DNA of 64,000 bases from JAFAGX01 sp963759875 (GTDB taxonomy: Bacteria; Acidobacteriota; Terriglobia; Terriglobales; Acidobacteriaceae): positions 1-64,000 of the forward strand of contig CAVXBB010000005.1 of NCBI GenBank assembly GCA_963759875.1, written 5' to 3'. Within the stretch, counting starts at the first letter, position 1. Every line of letters starts with the position of its first letter. The translations under genes and the position numbers were made by a program. This document shows positions 9,009 to 17,952 of the stretch, piece by piece. The notes beneath the pieces were generated by a model. That model made no database searches. It worked only from the letters and a program-made list of their open reading frames with translations, and was not told the DNA's origin.

Positions 9009-9119
9009 TCAGTCCAACTCGATCTCCAGGTCGTCGACTACTGGATCACCCTCCAACCGAGCTTGCGAGCGGAAGATCCAGCGCTCATTTTTCAAATCAT
9101 CAAAGCGGTAACCTTTCAT
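9009..9119 (-). CDS. 36-residue hypothetical protein inside the hydrogenase operon
   Basis: A short ORF fits exactly between the ferredoxin-like and small-subunit genes. It starts at an ATG at 9119-9117 with a strong GGAGG ribosome binding site 8 bp upstream and ends in TGA at 9009-9011, 3 bp before the hycG-like start. The peptide starts MKGYRFDDLKNERWIFRSQA and is charged and acidic at the C-terminus (PVVDDLEIELD), without membrane segments or cysteines. The spacing and ribosome binding site argue that it is real. I recognise no family. It may be an accessory or assembly factor of the hydrogenase, but that is inference. Confidence 0.65.
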   Translation of the reverse strand: MKGYRFDDLKNERWIFRSQARLEGDPVVDDLEIELD

Positions 9120-9135
9120 CTTCAATTCCTCCAGT

Positions 9136-9534
9136 TCAGAGGGAGGCCGTGAAACATCGGCCGCAGCGCTGGCATGTGCTCATAAACAGTTCGAGCCGTT
9201 GCCCCAGATCGCCAATCTTGTTCGTGGCGCTTTCGAAATCGCGGCTCATGGTAATCGCTTTTTCGGGGCAGACTTCAGCGCAGCGCCCGCAATAGGTGCA
9301 GCGGCGGCCAAGGTATTGCAGGACTCGGATCTCCTGGGAAACGTCAAAAATGAGAATTTCTCTTGCCGGGCAGTTGTTCGCACAACCGGCGCAGCCAATG
9401 CATTTGGAGGCGTCAAAAATTGGGCGGCCGCGGAGCTGCTCAGGCGCTAGCGCTGGCTCGGCAGGGTAGGGCAAAGTTACTCGCCCTGCCCTGAGGCAAA
9501 GCAGCGTTTCTTCGAGTTTGCTTCTTAACGACAT
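9136..9534 (-). CDS. hycF: Group 4 hydrogenase ferredoxin-like subunit (HycF/NuoI-like)
   Basis: A two-cluster ferredoxin subunit that passes electrons to the [NiFe] large/small pair. Two full 4Fe-4S motifs are visible, CIGCAGCANNCP and CTYCGRCAEVCP. A C-terminal CQRCGRCFT adds a CxxC pair, as in some HyfH/HycF tails. The start is placed at ATG 9534 (MSLRSKLEETLL), because an upstream in-frame start at 9555 would add seven residues without a ribosome binding site. The protein is about 132 residues. A palindromic repeat fills the gap to the upstream membrane subunit gene. Confidence 0.85.
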   Translation of the reverse strand: MSLRSKLEETLLCLRAGRVTLPYPAEPALAPEQLRGRPIFDASKCIGCAGCANNCPAREILIFDVSQEIRVLQYLGRRCTYCGRCAEVCPEKAITMSRDFESATNKIGDLGQRLELFMSTCQRCGRCFTASL

Positions 9535-9548
9535 CGTACGCCCATGTT

Positions 9549-9582
9549 TGCCCACGCTTCGAACACCGCGAAGGGTGGGGCA
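9549..9582. repeat. Palindromic repeat (GCCCAC...GTGGGGC)
   Basis: An imperfect inverted repeat has arms TGCCCACGCTTCG (9549-9561) and CGAAGGGTGGGGCA (9569-9582) around a 7-bp loop. It has the look of a mobile REP-type element and sits inside the hydrogenase operon, between the membrane and ferredoxin subunit genes. Confidence 0.55.
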
Positions 9583-9609
9583 ACCGCGGCTGTCCTTACG
9601 TGATTTCTC

Positions 9610-10531
9610 TCAAAATCCATAACTCGCAAAAACCAACGCTACGAATGAAACGCAGATCAGGCCCGCGAACAGCCTGACCGCCTGATCGATGCGATAACGC
9701 GCATGCGTGGCAGCCACGAGGGTCACCAGCAACACCAATACAAAAACTTTTATCCAGAACAGTAACCATCCGATAGGGAAGACGAGCGCCGAACCCCATG
9801 GCACGAATAAGGTCACAAATAGTGAGCTATAGATGATCAGCTTCGCCATCTGTGAATACTTGAACAGCGCCAGCTTCGGACCGGAGTACTCCATGAGCGG
9901 TCCTTCCATGAGTTCGGTTTCCGCTTCCGAAATATCGAACGGCACGCGTTGCACGAAGGCCTGGAATGACAGCAATATCACTGCGAGCATGAGCAGGCCC
10001 GACGATCGGCGCGCCGGTTGCTCGATAAACCGATCCACCCAATACGCTGTCTAAGCGTAACGAATTCGTATGTACTGCGCCCACAATTAGGGCAATGGCA
10101 AACAGCGGCTCCAATGTGATCATGGTCATCATTTCACGGCTGATTCCGAGCAGAGAATAGGTGGATCCGGCTGCCAATCCGGCCAGCAGCGTGCAAATTC
10201 CGCTGAGAGTCAGCAGATAGATAAGCAAAATCGCATCGCCAGCGCTGCCCATAGGAACGGCAAATCCCATCGGCACAAAGCAGGCGATGGTCAGGACGAT
10301 TGTCAGCGATAAATAAGCAGCGAATCGCTGCATCAGTGGATACTCGCCTGACTCGATGTCCTCTTTGCCGAGTAACTTGAGCAGATCGAAGTAGGGCTGA
10401 AGAACAGGCGGCCCTTGCCGCGACTGGATGCGAGCGGTAATTTTTCGCAAAACCCCTTGGGCCAACGGGGCCACGAGCAAGACCACAGCTACATTGGCCA
10501 GCGCGCCCACAATTGTCCAGATCACATGCAT
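9610..10531 (-). pseudogene. hyfC: Group 4 hydrogenase membrane subunit (HycD/HyfC/NuoH-like), one frameshift
   Basis: The NuoH-like subunit anchors the hydrogenase arm in the membrane and forms part of the ion path. The first part (10531 to about 10005) begins MHVIWTIVGALANVAVVLL and includes ARIQSRQGPPVLQPYFDLLKLLGKE. The second part, in another frame, continues SSGLLMLAVILLSFQAF, VQRVPFDISEAETELMEGP and YSGPKLALFKYSQMAK, the family's core signature. One extra base near 10006 explains the break; removing it joins LGGSVYRATGAP to SSGLLML. Several membrane helices are evident in both parts. All signature residues are kept, so a sequence error is likely. Confidence 0.85.
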
Positions 10532-10534
10532 CGC

Positions 10535-12211
10535 TTACACCTTCTTCGTCCGTGCTAAATTCAGCAGCTCTTTCTGCGACCAGACTTTGAGCCTTCCCGA
10601 GTGCAGATCGATGGTCTCAAGCCGGTCGGTGCAGGAGAAACACGGATCGATGCTGCCCAGCGAAATTGTCATGTCGGCAATCTGCTGGTCTTTGATCATG
10701 GCCGGCACGCCCTGCAAGTTCTGGTAGGTTGGCGCACGCACTCGCCAGCGGCGCGGCCGATTGTTCTCACCGGTGATCACGAAGTGATGACTCTCGCCCC
10801 GCGGAGCCTCGACCGATGAAATCCCGATTCGAGCGACTGGCAATTCATCCTTGATTTCGAGTTGTAGCGGCCCTTCTTCCATTTTTGCGAGGCACTGCCG
10901 AATAATGCGGATGGATTCGAAAACTTCTTTCATACGCACAATAATGCGCGCCCAGACGTCGCCATCTTGCTCGGTGATTACCTCGAATTCGACGCGATCG
11001 TAAGCGGCGTAGGGATGGTCGCGGCGGCAATCGATATCGACACCGGCTGCGCGTGCAACTGGACCGAGCAAGGCAGCGTGCTTGACCAGAGCTGCGTCCG
11101 CAATGCCTACACCTCGTGTTCGCTTCTGAACATTTTTATCGTGCCTTACAGCGGCTACAAGCGTCTGCCACTCGGATTCGAGCTTGTCGAGCATTTGACG
11201 CAATTCAACTTTGCTTTCCGCTGTGATATCCCAGCGCACGCCGCCAACCACGCATAGGGCATATGTTTTGCGATTGCCGCTGATTTTTTCCGCTATGCGC
11301 ATGATCGGCTCGCGGATGCGGAAGCTTTGCATGAATAAGGTGTCGAACCCCACGATGTGTCCCGCCAACCCGACCCATAAAAGATGACTGTGCAGCCGCT
11401 CCAGCTCGAGCATGATGGTGCGGACATACTCGGCGCGGGGCGGCGCCTTCAGGCCGGCGGCTTCCTCGACCGATTGCACATAGGCGACGTTGTGGACGCA
11501 GCCGCAGATGCCGCATATGCGCTCGGCTAGCACGGGAATGTCGTTGTAGCTCATTACAGATTCGGCGAGTTTTTCGATTCCGCGATGCACCATGAAGCCG
11601 CGGTACTCGCATCCGCGCACCATCTCGCCTTCCACGTACAGACGAAAGTGCGCCGGCTCATCGAGTGTTGGATGAAATGGCCCAAACGGAACAACCGTGC
11701 AACCTTCGGGGGGGTCGTCGAATTTAAACTCCCGCGTGTCGTCGAAGCCATCGGGAACCTGGTTCCAAAGCACGTCTTTGCGGAGAGGGTAACTGTCCTC
11801 GGGCCAGCCGTCGGGAAGTACCAGACGCTTCGGATATCGGTGACCAATCGGTTCGATACCGACCAAGTCGCGCATCTCACGCTCCGCCCAGCTTGCGGCG
11901 GGAACGAAATCGGTGATGCTGTCAATCTTGGGATTGTTAGCCGGCAAGTAAGCGATGGCGCTGCACAGCAGGTGCTCTTTGTCGAAAGCGAAATTGTGAG
12001 CGACCAGGAAATTGCCGGAGTAGGGCCGGTCATCGACTCCAATGCTTGCGACGTAACGCGCGTCGAGATCGCGGAATATGTGCTGGCAAACAAACTTCAC
12101 GGAAGAAGCGTCGATGAACACGAACAGGCGATTATCGCTGGGCAGATCGGCGCGGGTGATCAGAGGGCCAAACCTCTGTTTGAACTCCTCGAACATGTCG
12201 CGCGCGATCAT
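10535..12211 (-). CDS. hycE: Group 4 [NiFe] hydrogenase large subunit (HycE-like, NuoC-NuoD fusion)
   Basis: A 558-residue catalytic subunit. Residues about 1-150 are NuoC-like (AEREMRDLVGIEPIGHRYPKR). The rest is the large subunit with both nickel-binding motifs: RICGIC (C233, C236) and DPCFSC (C524, C527). After DPCFSCTDR there is an extension of about 28 residues, as in E. coli HycE, so a HycI-type protease must cut after the Arg. The start at ATG 12211 has an AAGGAAGG ribosome binding site and overlaps the upstream antiporter-like gene by 4 bp (ATGA). A longer in-frame extension upstream lies inside that gene and is not coding. Confidence 0.94.
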   Translation of the reverse strand: MIARDMFEEFKQRFGPLITRADLPSDNRLFVFIDASSVKFVCQHIFRDLDARYVASIGVDDRPYSGNFLVAHNFAFDKEHLLCSAIAYLPANNPKIDSITDFVPAASWAEREMRDLVGIEPIGHRYPKRLVLPDGWPEDSYPLRKDVLWNQVPDGFDDTREFKFDDPPEGCTVVPFGPFHPTLDEPAHFRLYVEGEMVRGCEYRGFMVHRGIEKLAESVMSYNDIPVLAERICGICGCVHNVAYVQSVEEAAGLKAPPRAEYVRTIMLELERLHSHLLWVGLAGHIVGFDTLFMQSFRIREPIMRIAEKISGNRKTYALCVVGGVRWDITAESKVELRQMLDKLESEWQTLVAAVRHDKNVQKRTRGVGIADAALVKHAALLGPVARAAGVDIDCRRDHPYAAYDRVEFEVITEQDGDVWARIIVRMKEVFESIRIIRQCLAKMEEGPLQLEIKDELPVARIGISSVEAPRGESHHFVITGENNRPRRWRVRAPTYQNLQGVPAMIKDQQIADMTISLGSIDPCFSCTDRLETIDLHSGRLKVWSQKELLNLARTKKV

Positions 12212-14136
12212 GACACCTTCCTTACGACTGGTTGTTTGCTCATGCTGCGCGGCGTTCCGCCGAGCCAGCGAAAGTATCGTTTGATCTCTCCGTAAAAATT
12301 GTGAGCCACATAGCGATTGCAATCGGCTTCCAGCGCATAGCCACAGAGCCAGGGCACGGACGCACGGCGAGGTGCTCCGCCGAGCTTGGAAATTGCATAA
12401 GTCAGGATCAAAATTACGCCGATTGTGATCGCGAGAATGATCGGCATAAACACCGCTGAAGAATGGGGAGCCGCGAGTCCCACCCATGACCCGCCGATAT
12501 CTGGTGCTGAGGCCGCGAAGACGCGGCCCAGGCCACCGGGACTGCTCTGCAGCACATGCCGAATCAGGGCAAATGCGATTGCCGGAAATACGCCCAGCAG
12601 TATGCAGCAGAGTGCCAGCAAAACCTGCGGAAGCTGCATGGTCCAGGAAACCTCAAGTTGGCCTTTGTGAGCAGCTTGCTCCTTAACTAGAGCACTGCTG
12701 CGCGAAAGAAAACTCACGCCAAAGAACTTGATGAATGAGGCGAGGGTGAGCGCGCTCGTCAGGATGGCGATTACAGCACAAACAGGGAGATACTTTGCGA
12801 CGGTGCCGCCTTGGATAGTGGCAACGTAAATTGTCCATTTGCTGGCAAAGCCGTTGAACAACGGTATTCCGGAGATTGAGGAGGAGGCAATCAGAGCGGT
12901 GACACCGGTCAACGGCATGAACCGCATCAAACCGCCCAACTTGTTCAGGTCTTGCGTCCCGGTCGCGTAAAGCATCGACCCGGCGTTCAGGAAAAGCAAT
13001 CCTTTGAAGAGACCGTGATTCAACACGTGAAACAAGGCCCCCGCGAGGGCGAATGTTGCCAGAGTCGGCGCCACGGAATCGGAATTCGGAAGCAAGGCCA
13101 TGCTGGCGCCTATCGCCAACAGGATGTAACCGATCTGTCCGATGCTGTGGAAAGCCAGCAGCCGTTTGGACTGTTGCTGGCTAAGCGCCTGCATGGTACC
13201 CGTGAAAAGGGTTATGGTTCCCAGAAAGGCCACCAGCATGCCCCATTTCGCGAATGGGGAGTTAGTTCGTCCGCCAGCAGGCAGCAGCCAAAGGAAGTAA
13301 CGCATGAGGCCATACACGCCGGTCTTGATCATCACCCCGGAAAGCATCGCGCTCACTGGCGAAGGAGCGGCAGGATGTGCGTCGGGCAGCCAGACCTGAC
13401 CGAAGGGCCACATGCCCATTTTGATTCCGAAGCCCACAAGGAACAGCGCGAACGCGACGGCCGCCGTTCCCGGCCGGGTGCTCAAGAGAAGTGGCAGGTT
13501 GGACGTCACTGTTTCGAAGTCATATTTCAGGACCGCGCTGCCGTTTGCTGCTCGTCCGCTCCGAGCGAGTATTTCGGCTCCGACCATGGTGGCGGCACAG
13601 GCGATTTGCATCATGATGAGAAATTTGTTGGCAGCTCGGATATTTTGTCGGTTTCGGCGCTCAAAACGGATCAGCGCGTATCCGGGCAGAGTCATCAGTT
13701 GCCAGAAGATGAAGAAGAACCACATCATGTCGCTGGTGCTCAGCAGCCCATACATGGCGGCGAGAAATAGCAGGAAGTACGGGTAATAACGGGCCACGCT
13801 GTATTCCCGGTACTGCTGCATATAAGTGATGGAGTAGAGCGACGCAGGCACAGCAATGAGACAGGCCAGGAGCAGGAAAGCAGTGGTTAGGCCATCCACA
13901 TGGAGCCTGATTGCAAATCCAAATTTAGGTATCGCCCAGAACGCAGCAGGATGGGCAGACGGACCTACCGTGAGCACTGTCACGACAGCACTGCAAATCA
14001 GGGCTGCTGTTCCCGCCGTCAAGACAAATGACAGCCAACCGGCGACGGTCTTGTGTCGCGAAACGATCAGCGTTAATACCGCTCCGGCAATGCAGGTCAG
14101 GATGGACGCGAACACGGCTTGTTCCGGCGCCATCAT
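12208..14136 (-). CDS. hyfB: Group 4 hydrogenase antiporter-like membrane subunit (HyfB/HycC-like)
   Basis: A 642-residue polytopic protein of the NuoL/MrpA family, first gene of the membrane-bound hydrogenase operon. More than a dozen hydrophobic helices are evident. Characteristic blocks are MWFFFIFWQLMTLPGYALI, FGIKMGMWPFGQVWLPDAHPAAPSP and LLAFHSIGQIGYILLAIG. It would couple hydrogen turnover to proton or sodium movement. The operon has only this one antiporter-like subunit, like hydrogenase-3 (Hyc) and unlike hydrogenase-4, which has extra HyfD/HyfF subunits. Gene order here (B, E, C, F, small ORF, G) differs from the E. coli hyc order. The promoter region carries the shared regulatory cassette at 14268-14332. 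Confidence 0.92.
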   Translation of the reverse strand: MMAPEQAVFASILTCIAGAVLTLIVSRHKTVAGWLSFVLTAGTAALICSAVVTVLTVGPSAHPAAFWAIPKFGFAIRLHVDGLTTAFLLLACLIAVPASLYSITYMQQYREYSVARYYPYFLLFLAAMYGLLSTSDMMWFFFIFWQLMTLPGYALIRFERRNRQNIRAANKFLIMMQIACAATMVGAEILARSGRAANGSAVLKYDFETVTSNLPLLLSTRPGTAAVAFALFLVGFGIKMGMWPFGQVWLPDAHPAAPSPVSAMLSGVMIKTGVYGLMRYFLWLLPAGGRTNSPFAKWGMLVAFLGTITLFTGTMQALSQQQSKRLLAFHSIGQIGYILLAIGASMALLPNSDSVAPTLATFALAGALFHVLNHGLFKGLLFLNAGSMLYATGTQDLNKLGGLMRFMPLTGVTALIASSSISGIPLFNGFASKWTIYVATIQGGTVAKYLPVCAVIAILTSALTLASFIKFFGVSFLSRSSALVKEQAAHKGQLEVSWTMQLPQVLLALCCILLGVFPAIAFALIRHVLQSSPGGLGRVFAASAPDIGGSWVGLAAPHSSAVFMPIILAITIGVILILTYAISKLGGAPRRASVPWLCGYALEADCNRYVAHNFYGEIKRYFRWLGGTPRSMSKQPVVRKVS

Positions 14137-14267
14137 GCGATCACCTCGACCCGAGTCTCTACACTATTGTGGAATACACTTTTGAAACACCGCCTTAAGT
14201 TGCGCACAGCTGAGCTCAAAGCTCCAACCCCTGCTGCTGATCCTAATGTTGTGGCGAACCTCAGGCG

Positions 14268-14332
14268 GTGATTCTAGTCACGGAAAAGAGTGACCGCTGA
14301 CATGCTTGTGTCAACGTGGAACCTTACTTTTC
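14268..14332. promoter_or_regulatory. Conserved regulatory cassette, copy 1 (CRP/FNR-type dyad, second dyad, GGAACCTT box)
   Basis: This lies in the 407-bp gap between the divergent group 4 and Hox hydrogenase operons. It contains GTGATTCTAGTCAC (14268-14281, GTGA-N6-TCAC), a GTGAC half-site (14290), a second dyad TGACA-N6-TGTCA (14298-14313) and GGAACCTT (14318-14325). The same elements occur with no indels at 24431-24496: from the first dyad to GGAACC is 50 bp in both. A separate GGTGATCACC palindrome lies near 14437-14446. The remainder of the gap has no convincing -35/-10 pair that I can defend. A CRP/FNR-family regulator is the likely binder. Confidence 0.7.
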
Positions 14333-14543
14333 ATCAGATTGCAGGTTCTGGGTCCTGAGGACGTCCTTTGGTGACGTGTTCTGTTTCTCGAGGTGGACTC
14401 TTCGGGGAATTCACACATTAATTTGACACCGCTTTGGGTGATCACCATCACATTGCCACCGTTACGCTGTTTCTAAAATAAAGAGTCAATGATTGTGTCC
14501 GCCGTTTTCTGAAGAGAAGCGGCGACTGGAGGAATCGAGCAGA

Positions 14544-15065
14544 ATGGCGACTCCAGCAACCGCGATTGACTTTGCCCGCCCCACTCCCCCGAATCAGGAC
14601 AAGCGCTGGAAGCTGGTGGATGCCACCATGCGGCGACTCGGTCAGCATCCGCGCGGTCTGATTGAGACCCTCCACACAGTACAAGAAGCCTTTGGGTATC
14701 TGGATGAGGATGCGCTCAAGTACGTTGCCGGGTCGCTGCGTGTGCCCCTAAGCCGTGCCTACGGGGTAGCAACCTTTTACCACTTCTTCAGTCTGAAGCC
14801 AGCGGGTGAACATACCTGCGTGGTCTGCATGGGAACAGCGTGCTACATCAAAGGCGCACCGCAGCTACTGGAGGCGGTCGAGCGTGATTTGGGTGTCGAG
14901 CCTGGAGACACGACGGCAGACGGAAAGGTCTCATTGCTGACCGCGCGCTGCTTGGGCTCGTGTGGGCTGGCGCCAGCCGTGGTTTATGACAGAGAAGTCG
15001 CAGGCAAGGTCAGTCCGCAATTAATGCGCGAACGTCTGGCCCAGTGGAGAGCGCATGAATCCTGA
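14544..15065 (+). CDS. hoxE: Bidirectional hydrogenase diaphorase subunit HoxE (NuoE-like)
   Basis: A 173-residue thioredoxin-fold 2Fe-2S subunit. The four cysteine ligands lie in CVVCMGTACYIKGA and CLGSCGLAPA. The N-terminal helical domain includes the NuoE-type VQEAFGYLDEDALKYVA. ATG 14544 follows a GGAGGAATCGAGCAGA leader, which makes it preferable to the in-frame start 51 bp upstream. It begins the hoxEFUYH operon and overlaps hoxF by 11 bp. HoxE, HoxF and HoxU form the module that exchanges electrons with NAD(H). Confidence 0.93.
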   Translation: MATPATAIDFARPTPPNQDKRWKLVDATMRRLGQHPRGLIETLHTVQEAFGYLDEDALKYVAGSLRVPLSRAYGVATFYHFFSLKPAGEHTCVVCMGTACYIKGAPQLLEAVERDLGVEPGDTTADGKVSLLTARCLGSCGLAPAVVYDREVAGKVSPQLMRERLAQWRAHES

Positions 15066-16698
15066 GGAACTGGATCAGATTGCCGAAACCGAGCATGAGG
15101 CAGAGCGCCGCTTTGCGCACAAAGTGAACGTATGCGTGGCAGCGGGCTGCATGTCGTGTCAGAGCCAAGGGGTAAAAGACGCGCTGGACAAGGAAATTGC
15201 GGCGCGTGGCTGGCAACAACGCTGTAAGACGAAGGGCGCAGGCTGTATGGGCCTCTGCGCGGAAGGCCCCCTGGTCTCGACCGAAAACGGCACCCTGTAT
15301 CAGCACGTAGCCGCAGCCGACGCCGGCGAGATTCTCGACAGCCTCGATGGCCCACCCATTGCGCGCCTGCACTGCCGCACCGACATTCCGTTTTTCCAAA
15401 GGCAGAAGAAAATTGTGCTGGAGAATTCCGGTGTGATCGCCGCCGAACGGATCGAAGACTACATCGCGGCGTTGGGCTACACCTCCCTCGTGAAAGTGCT
15501 CACCGAGATGAGCCCGGCGGATGTGATCCAGGAGATTACCAAGAGTGGGCTGCGGGGCCGCGGCGGCGCCGGTTACCCGACTGGCCTGAAATGGAGCACA
15601 GTCGCGAAAGCCGGAGGTAAACAAAAGTACGTGATCTGCAATGCCGACGAGGGTGATCCCGGGGCTTTCATGGACCGTAGCGTGCTGGAAAGCGACCCTC
15701 ACCGTGTACTGGAGGGCATGTTGATTGCCGCGTACGCGGTCGGTGCATCCGAAGGTTTTATCTATGTGCGGGCGGAATATCCGCTGGCGATTCAGCGGCT
15801 GCGTACGGCGATCCGGCAAGCCGAGCGGATGGGTTTGATTGGGGCCAGCATCTGTGGTACCCGATTTAATTTCCATATTGATCTCCGGCTGGGCGCGGGA
15901 GCTTTTGTATGTGGCGAAGAGACCGCGCTGATCGCGTCTGTGGAAGGCAAACGAGGAACGCCGCGGCCAAGGCCGCCGTATCCAGCACAGGAAGGGCTAT
16001 TTGGCGAGCCCACCCTAATCAATAATGTCGAAACCTACGCTAACGTGCCCGCCATTGTCCGCAACGGCGGAGCCTGGTATGCGCAGATCGGAACCGAAAA
16101 GAGCAAGGGCACGAAAGTATTTGCGCTAGCCGGCCGTGTTCAGAACACCGGGCTGGTGGAAGTCCCGATGGGCATTACTCTGCGCGAGATAGTGTTTGAA
16201 ATTGGTGGCGGCATCCCCGAAGGGCGCAAATTCAAAGCGGTGCAGACCGGTGGGCCGTCTGGCGGATGCTTGCCGGAAGAATGCCTTGACATGCCGGTGG
16301 ACTACGAAAACCTGGCCAAAGCGGGATCGATCATGGGCTCTGGGGGCATGATCGTGATGGATGAGAGCTCATGCATGGTCGACGTGGCGAAGTTCTTCAT
16401 GGACTTCTGCATGTCGGAGTCGTGCGGAAAGTGCGTGCCTTGCCGGGTAGGGACGTATCAGATGCACCGGCTATTGGACAACGTGACCAAGTTCCGGGCA
16501 GCGCCGGAAGACCTCACAACGTTATCGGGATTATGCGAACTGCTGAAAGCAACCAGCCTGTGCGGGCTGGGGCAATCAGCGCCTAATCCGGTGGTCAGCA
16601 CCATGCGTTCCTTCGGGCATGAATATAAAGCACACATTGAGGAGCACCGCTGCCCCGCCGGAGTTTGCGGCAATGGCCACAACGGAGGCACGCTATGA
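15055..16698 (+). CDS. hoxF: Bidirectional hydrogenase diaphorase subunit HoxF (NuoF-like)
   Basis: A 547-residue flavoprotein that binds FMN and NAD(H). The N-terminal ~100 residues form a thioredoxin-like 2Fe-2S domain (CVAAGCMSC, CKTKGAGCMGLC). Then come the NAD/FMN motifs GLRGRGGAGYPTGLKW (near 161) and NADEGDPGAFMDR (near 199). The C-terminal 4Fe-4S motif is ESCGKCVPCR (near 455) with a further cysteine in SLCGLG. The length and domain order match HoxF rather than a short NuoF. It overlaps hoxE at the start and hoxU at the end (ATGA), pointing to tight translational coupling. Confidence 0.94.
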   Translation: MNPEELDQIAETEHEAERRFAHKVNVCVAAGCMSCQSQGVKDALDKEIAARGWQQRCKTKGAGCMGLCAEGPLVSTENGTLYQHVAAADAGEILDSLDGPPIARLHCRTDIPFFQRQKKIVLENSGVIAAERIEDYIAALGYTSLVKVLTEMSPADVIQEITKSGLRGRGGAGYPTGLKWSTVAKAGGKQKYVICNADEGDPGAFMDRSVLESDPHRVLEGMLIAAYAVGASEGFIYVRAEYPLAIQRLRTAIRQAERMGLIGASICGTRFNFHIDLRLGAGAFVCGEETALIASVEGKRGTPRPRPPYPAQEGLFGEPTLINNVETYANVPAIVRNGGAWYAQIGTEKSKGTKVFALAGRVQNTGLVEVPMGITLREIVFEIGGGIPEGRKFKAVQTGGPSGGCLPEECLDMPVDYENLAKAGSIMGSGGMIVMDESSCMVDVAKFFMDFCMSESCGKCVPCRVGTYQMHRLLDNVTKFRAAPEDLTTLSGLCELLKATSLCGLGQSAPNPVVSTMRSFGHEYKAHIEEHRCPAGVCGNGHNGGTL

Positions 16699-17414
16699 AC
16701 CGCGGCGCTAGTGTCAAGACCCTCAAAATCGATGGTCAAGATGTTAGTGCGCGCCCCCACGAGAGCATCCTCGACGTTGCCCGTGAGAACAACATTTTTA
16801 TTCCGCGTTTATGTGAGCTGGCGGGGCTGTCAAATGTTGGCGCGTGCCGTCTGTGCCTCGTCGAAATAAAGGGGTCGAACCGGCTGCTGCCAGCATGCGT
16901 CACGCAAGTAGAAGAAGGCATGGAAGTGACCACCAACTCAGAAAGGTTGAATCGGTACCGGCGGGCGATCCTCGAACTGCTATTCGTGGAGCGCAATCAC
17001 ATCTGCTCCGTTTGCGTCTCGAACGGGCACTGCGAACTGCAGGCACTCGCCCAGAAGCTCGAGATCACGCATGTCCATTTTCCCTATAGCTATCCCGTCC
17101 AGCGGGTGGACGCCTCGCACGAGCGCTTTGTGGTGGATCACAATCGCTGCATCCTGTGCGGGCGCTGTGTGCGGGTGTGCGATGAAATTGAGGGCGCGCA
17201 TACTTGGGACATGATGGGGCGCGGCATCAATGCCCTGGTTATCACCGACTTGAACCAGCCTTGGGGGCAGTCTGAAACCTGTACGGGGTGCGGCAAGTGT
17301 GTCCATGTGTGTCCGACGGGCGCGCTTTCGGAGAAGGGGCGCTCGGTCGCGGAGATGCTCAAGCGCAGGCAGTTCCTGCCTTACCTGACGCTGATGCGGG
17401 AGGATCGCGAGTGA
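16695..17414 (+). CDS. hoxU: Bidirectional hydrogenase diaphorase subunit HoxU (NuoG N-terminal-like)
   Basis: A 239-residue iron-sulfur subunit linking HoxF to the hydrogenase dimer. It has the plant-type 2Fe-2S motif (CELAGLSNVGACRLC ... LLPACV), the complex-I type His/Cys cluster (HICSVCVSNGHCELQ), and two 4Fe-4S motifs (CILCGRCVRVCDE and CTGCGKCVHVCPTGAL). The start ATG 16695 overlaps the hoxF stop by 4 bp, and its stop overlaps the hoxY GTG start. Confidence 0.94.
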   Translation: MNRGASVKTLKIDGQDVSARPHESILDVARENNIFIPRLCELAGLSNVGACRLCLVEIKGSNRLLPACVTQVEEGMEVTTNSERLNRYRRAILELLFVERNHICSVCVSNGHCELQALAQKLEITHVHFPYSYPVQRVDASHERFVVDHNRCILCGRCVRVCDEIEGAHTWDMMGRGINALVITDLNQPWGQSETCTGCGKCVHVCPTGALSEKGRSVAEMLKRRQFLPYLTLMREDRE

Positions 17415-17944
17415 GCAAGATGCGATTGGCAACGGTGTGGCTTGACGGTTGTTCGGGATGCCACATGTCTTTTCTGGATATTGACGAGCGCATCCTCGCG
17501 CTGGCGGACAAAGTGGATTTGGTATACAGCCCTCTGGTCGATGCCAAGGTGTTCCCGGAAGATGTTGATATTACGCTCGTCGAGGGCGCAGTCGGCAACG
17601 AAGACGATCTGCACAAGATCAAGCTGGTTCGCGGGCGCACCAAGACGCTGGTTTCGCTTGGAGATTGTGCGATCACGGCCAATGTTACAGCGATGCGGAA
17701 TCCGTTCAAGAACAAAGAAGTGTATGACCGGGCGTATCGGGAGAATGTGACGTTCGATCCGGGTATCCCGGATCAGGTTGTCCCGCCACTGCTGCCCTAC
17801 GCGCGTCCGATTCACGAGATTGTTCCGGTTGATGTATTCATACCTGGCTGCCCGCCGTCGGCTGACACGATTTTTTGGGCGCTGACGGAGATGCTCGAAG
17901 GACGGCAGCCCGAGTTGAGCGCCAAAACGCGCTTTGGAGCTTAG
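17411..17944 (+). CDS. hoxY: Bidirectional [NiFe] hydrogenase small subunit HoxY
   Basis: A 177-residue small subunit with a single proximal 4Fe-4S cluster, ligands in DGCSGCHMSF (near 12-21), SLGDCAITAN (near 85) and PGCPPSADTI (near 152). I place the start at GTG 17411, which overlaps the hoxU TGA (GTGA) and has GGAGG at the right distance. An ATG at 17420 would be too far from that site. Together with HoxH it forms the hydrogen-activating dimer of a group 3d enzyme in the cytoplasm. Confidence 0.93.
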   Translation: MSKMRLATVWLDGCSGCHMSFLDIDERILALADKVDLVYSPLVDAKVFPEDVDITLVEGAVGNEDDLHKIKLVRGRTKTLVSLGDCAITANVTAMRNPFKNKEVYDRAYRENVTFDPGIPDQVVPPLLPYARPIHEIVPVDVFIPGCPPSADTIFWALTEMLEGRQPELSAKTRFGA

Positions 17945-17952
17945 GAGAGGCA

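Noticed and set aside
12952..13770. Long + strand reading frame (272 codons) inside the antiporter-like gene
   Set aside because: It is antisense to a clear NuoL-like gene, has low-complexity His/Gln/Arg-rich sequence and no ribosome binding site.
14317..14332. Sigma54 (-24/-12) promoter reading of TGGAAC-N5-TTTTC
   Set aside because: The GC pair at -12 is missing in both copies and the second copy lacks the leading T; only the GG at -24 fits.
15010..15876. Long - strand reading frame (288 codons) opposite hoxF
   Set aside because: Antisense shadow; hoxF motifs are unambiguous on the other strand.
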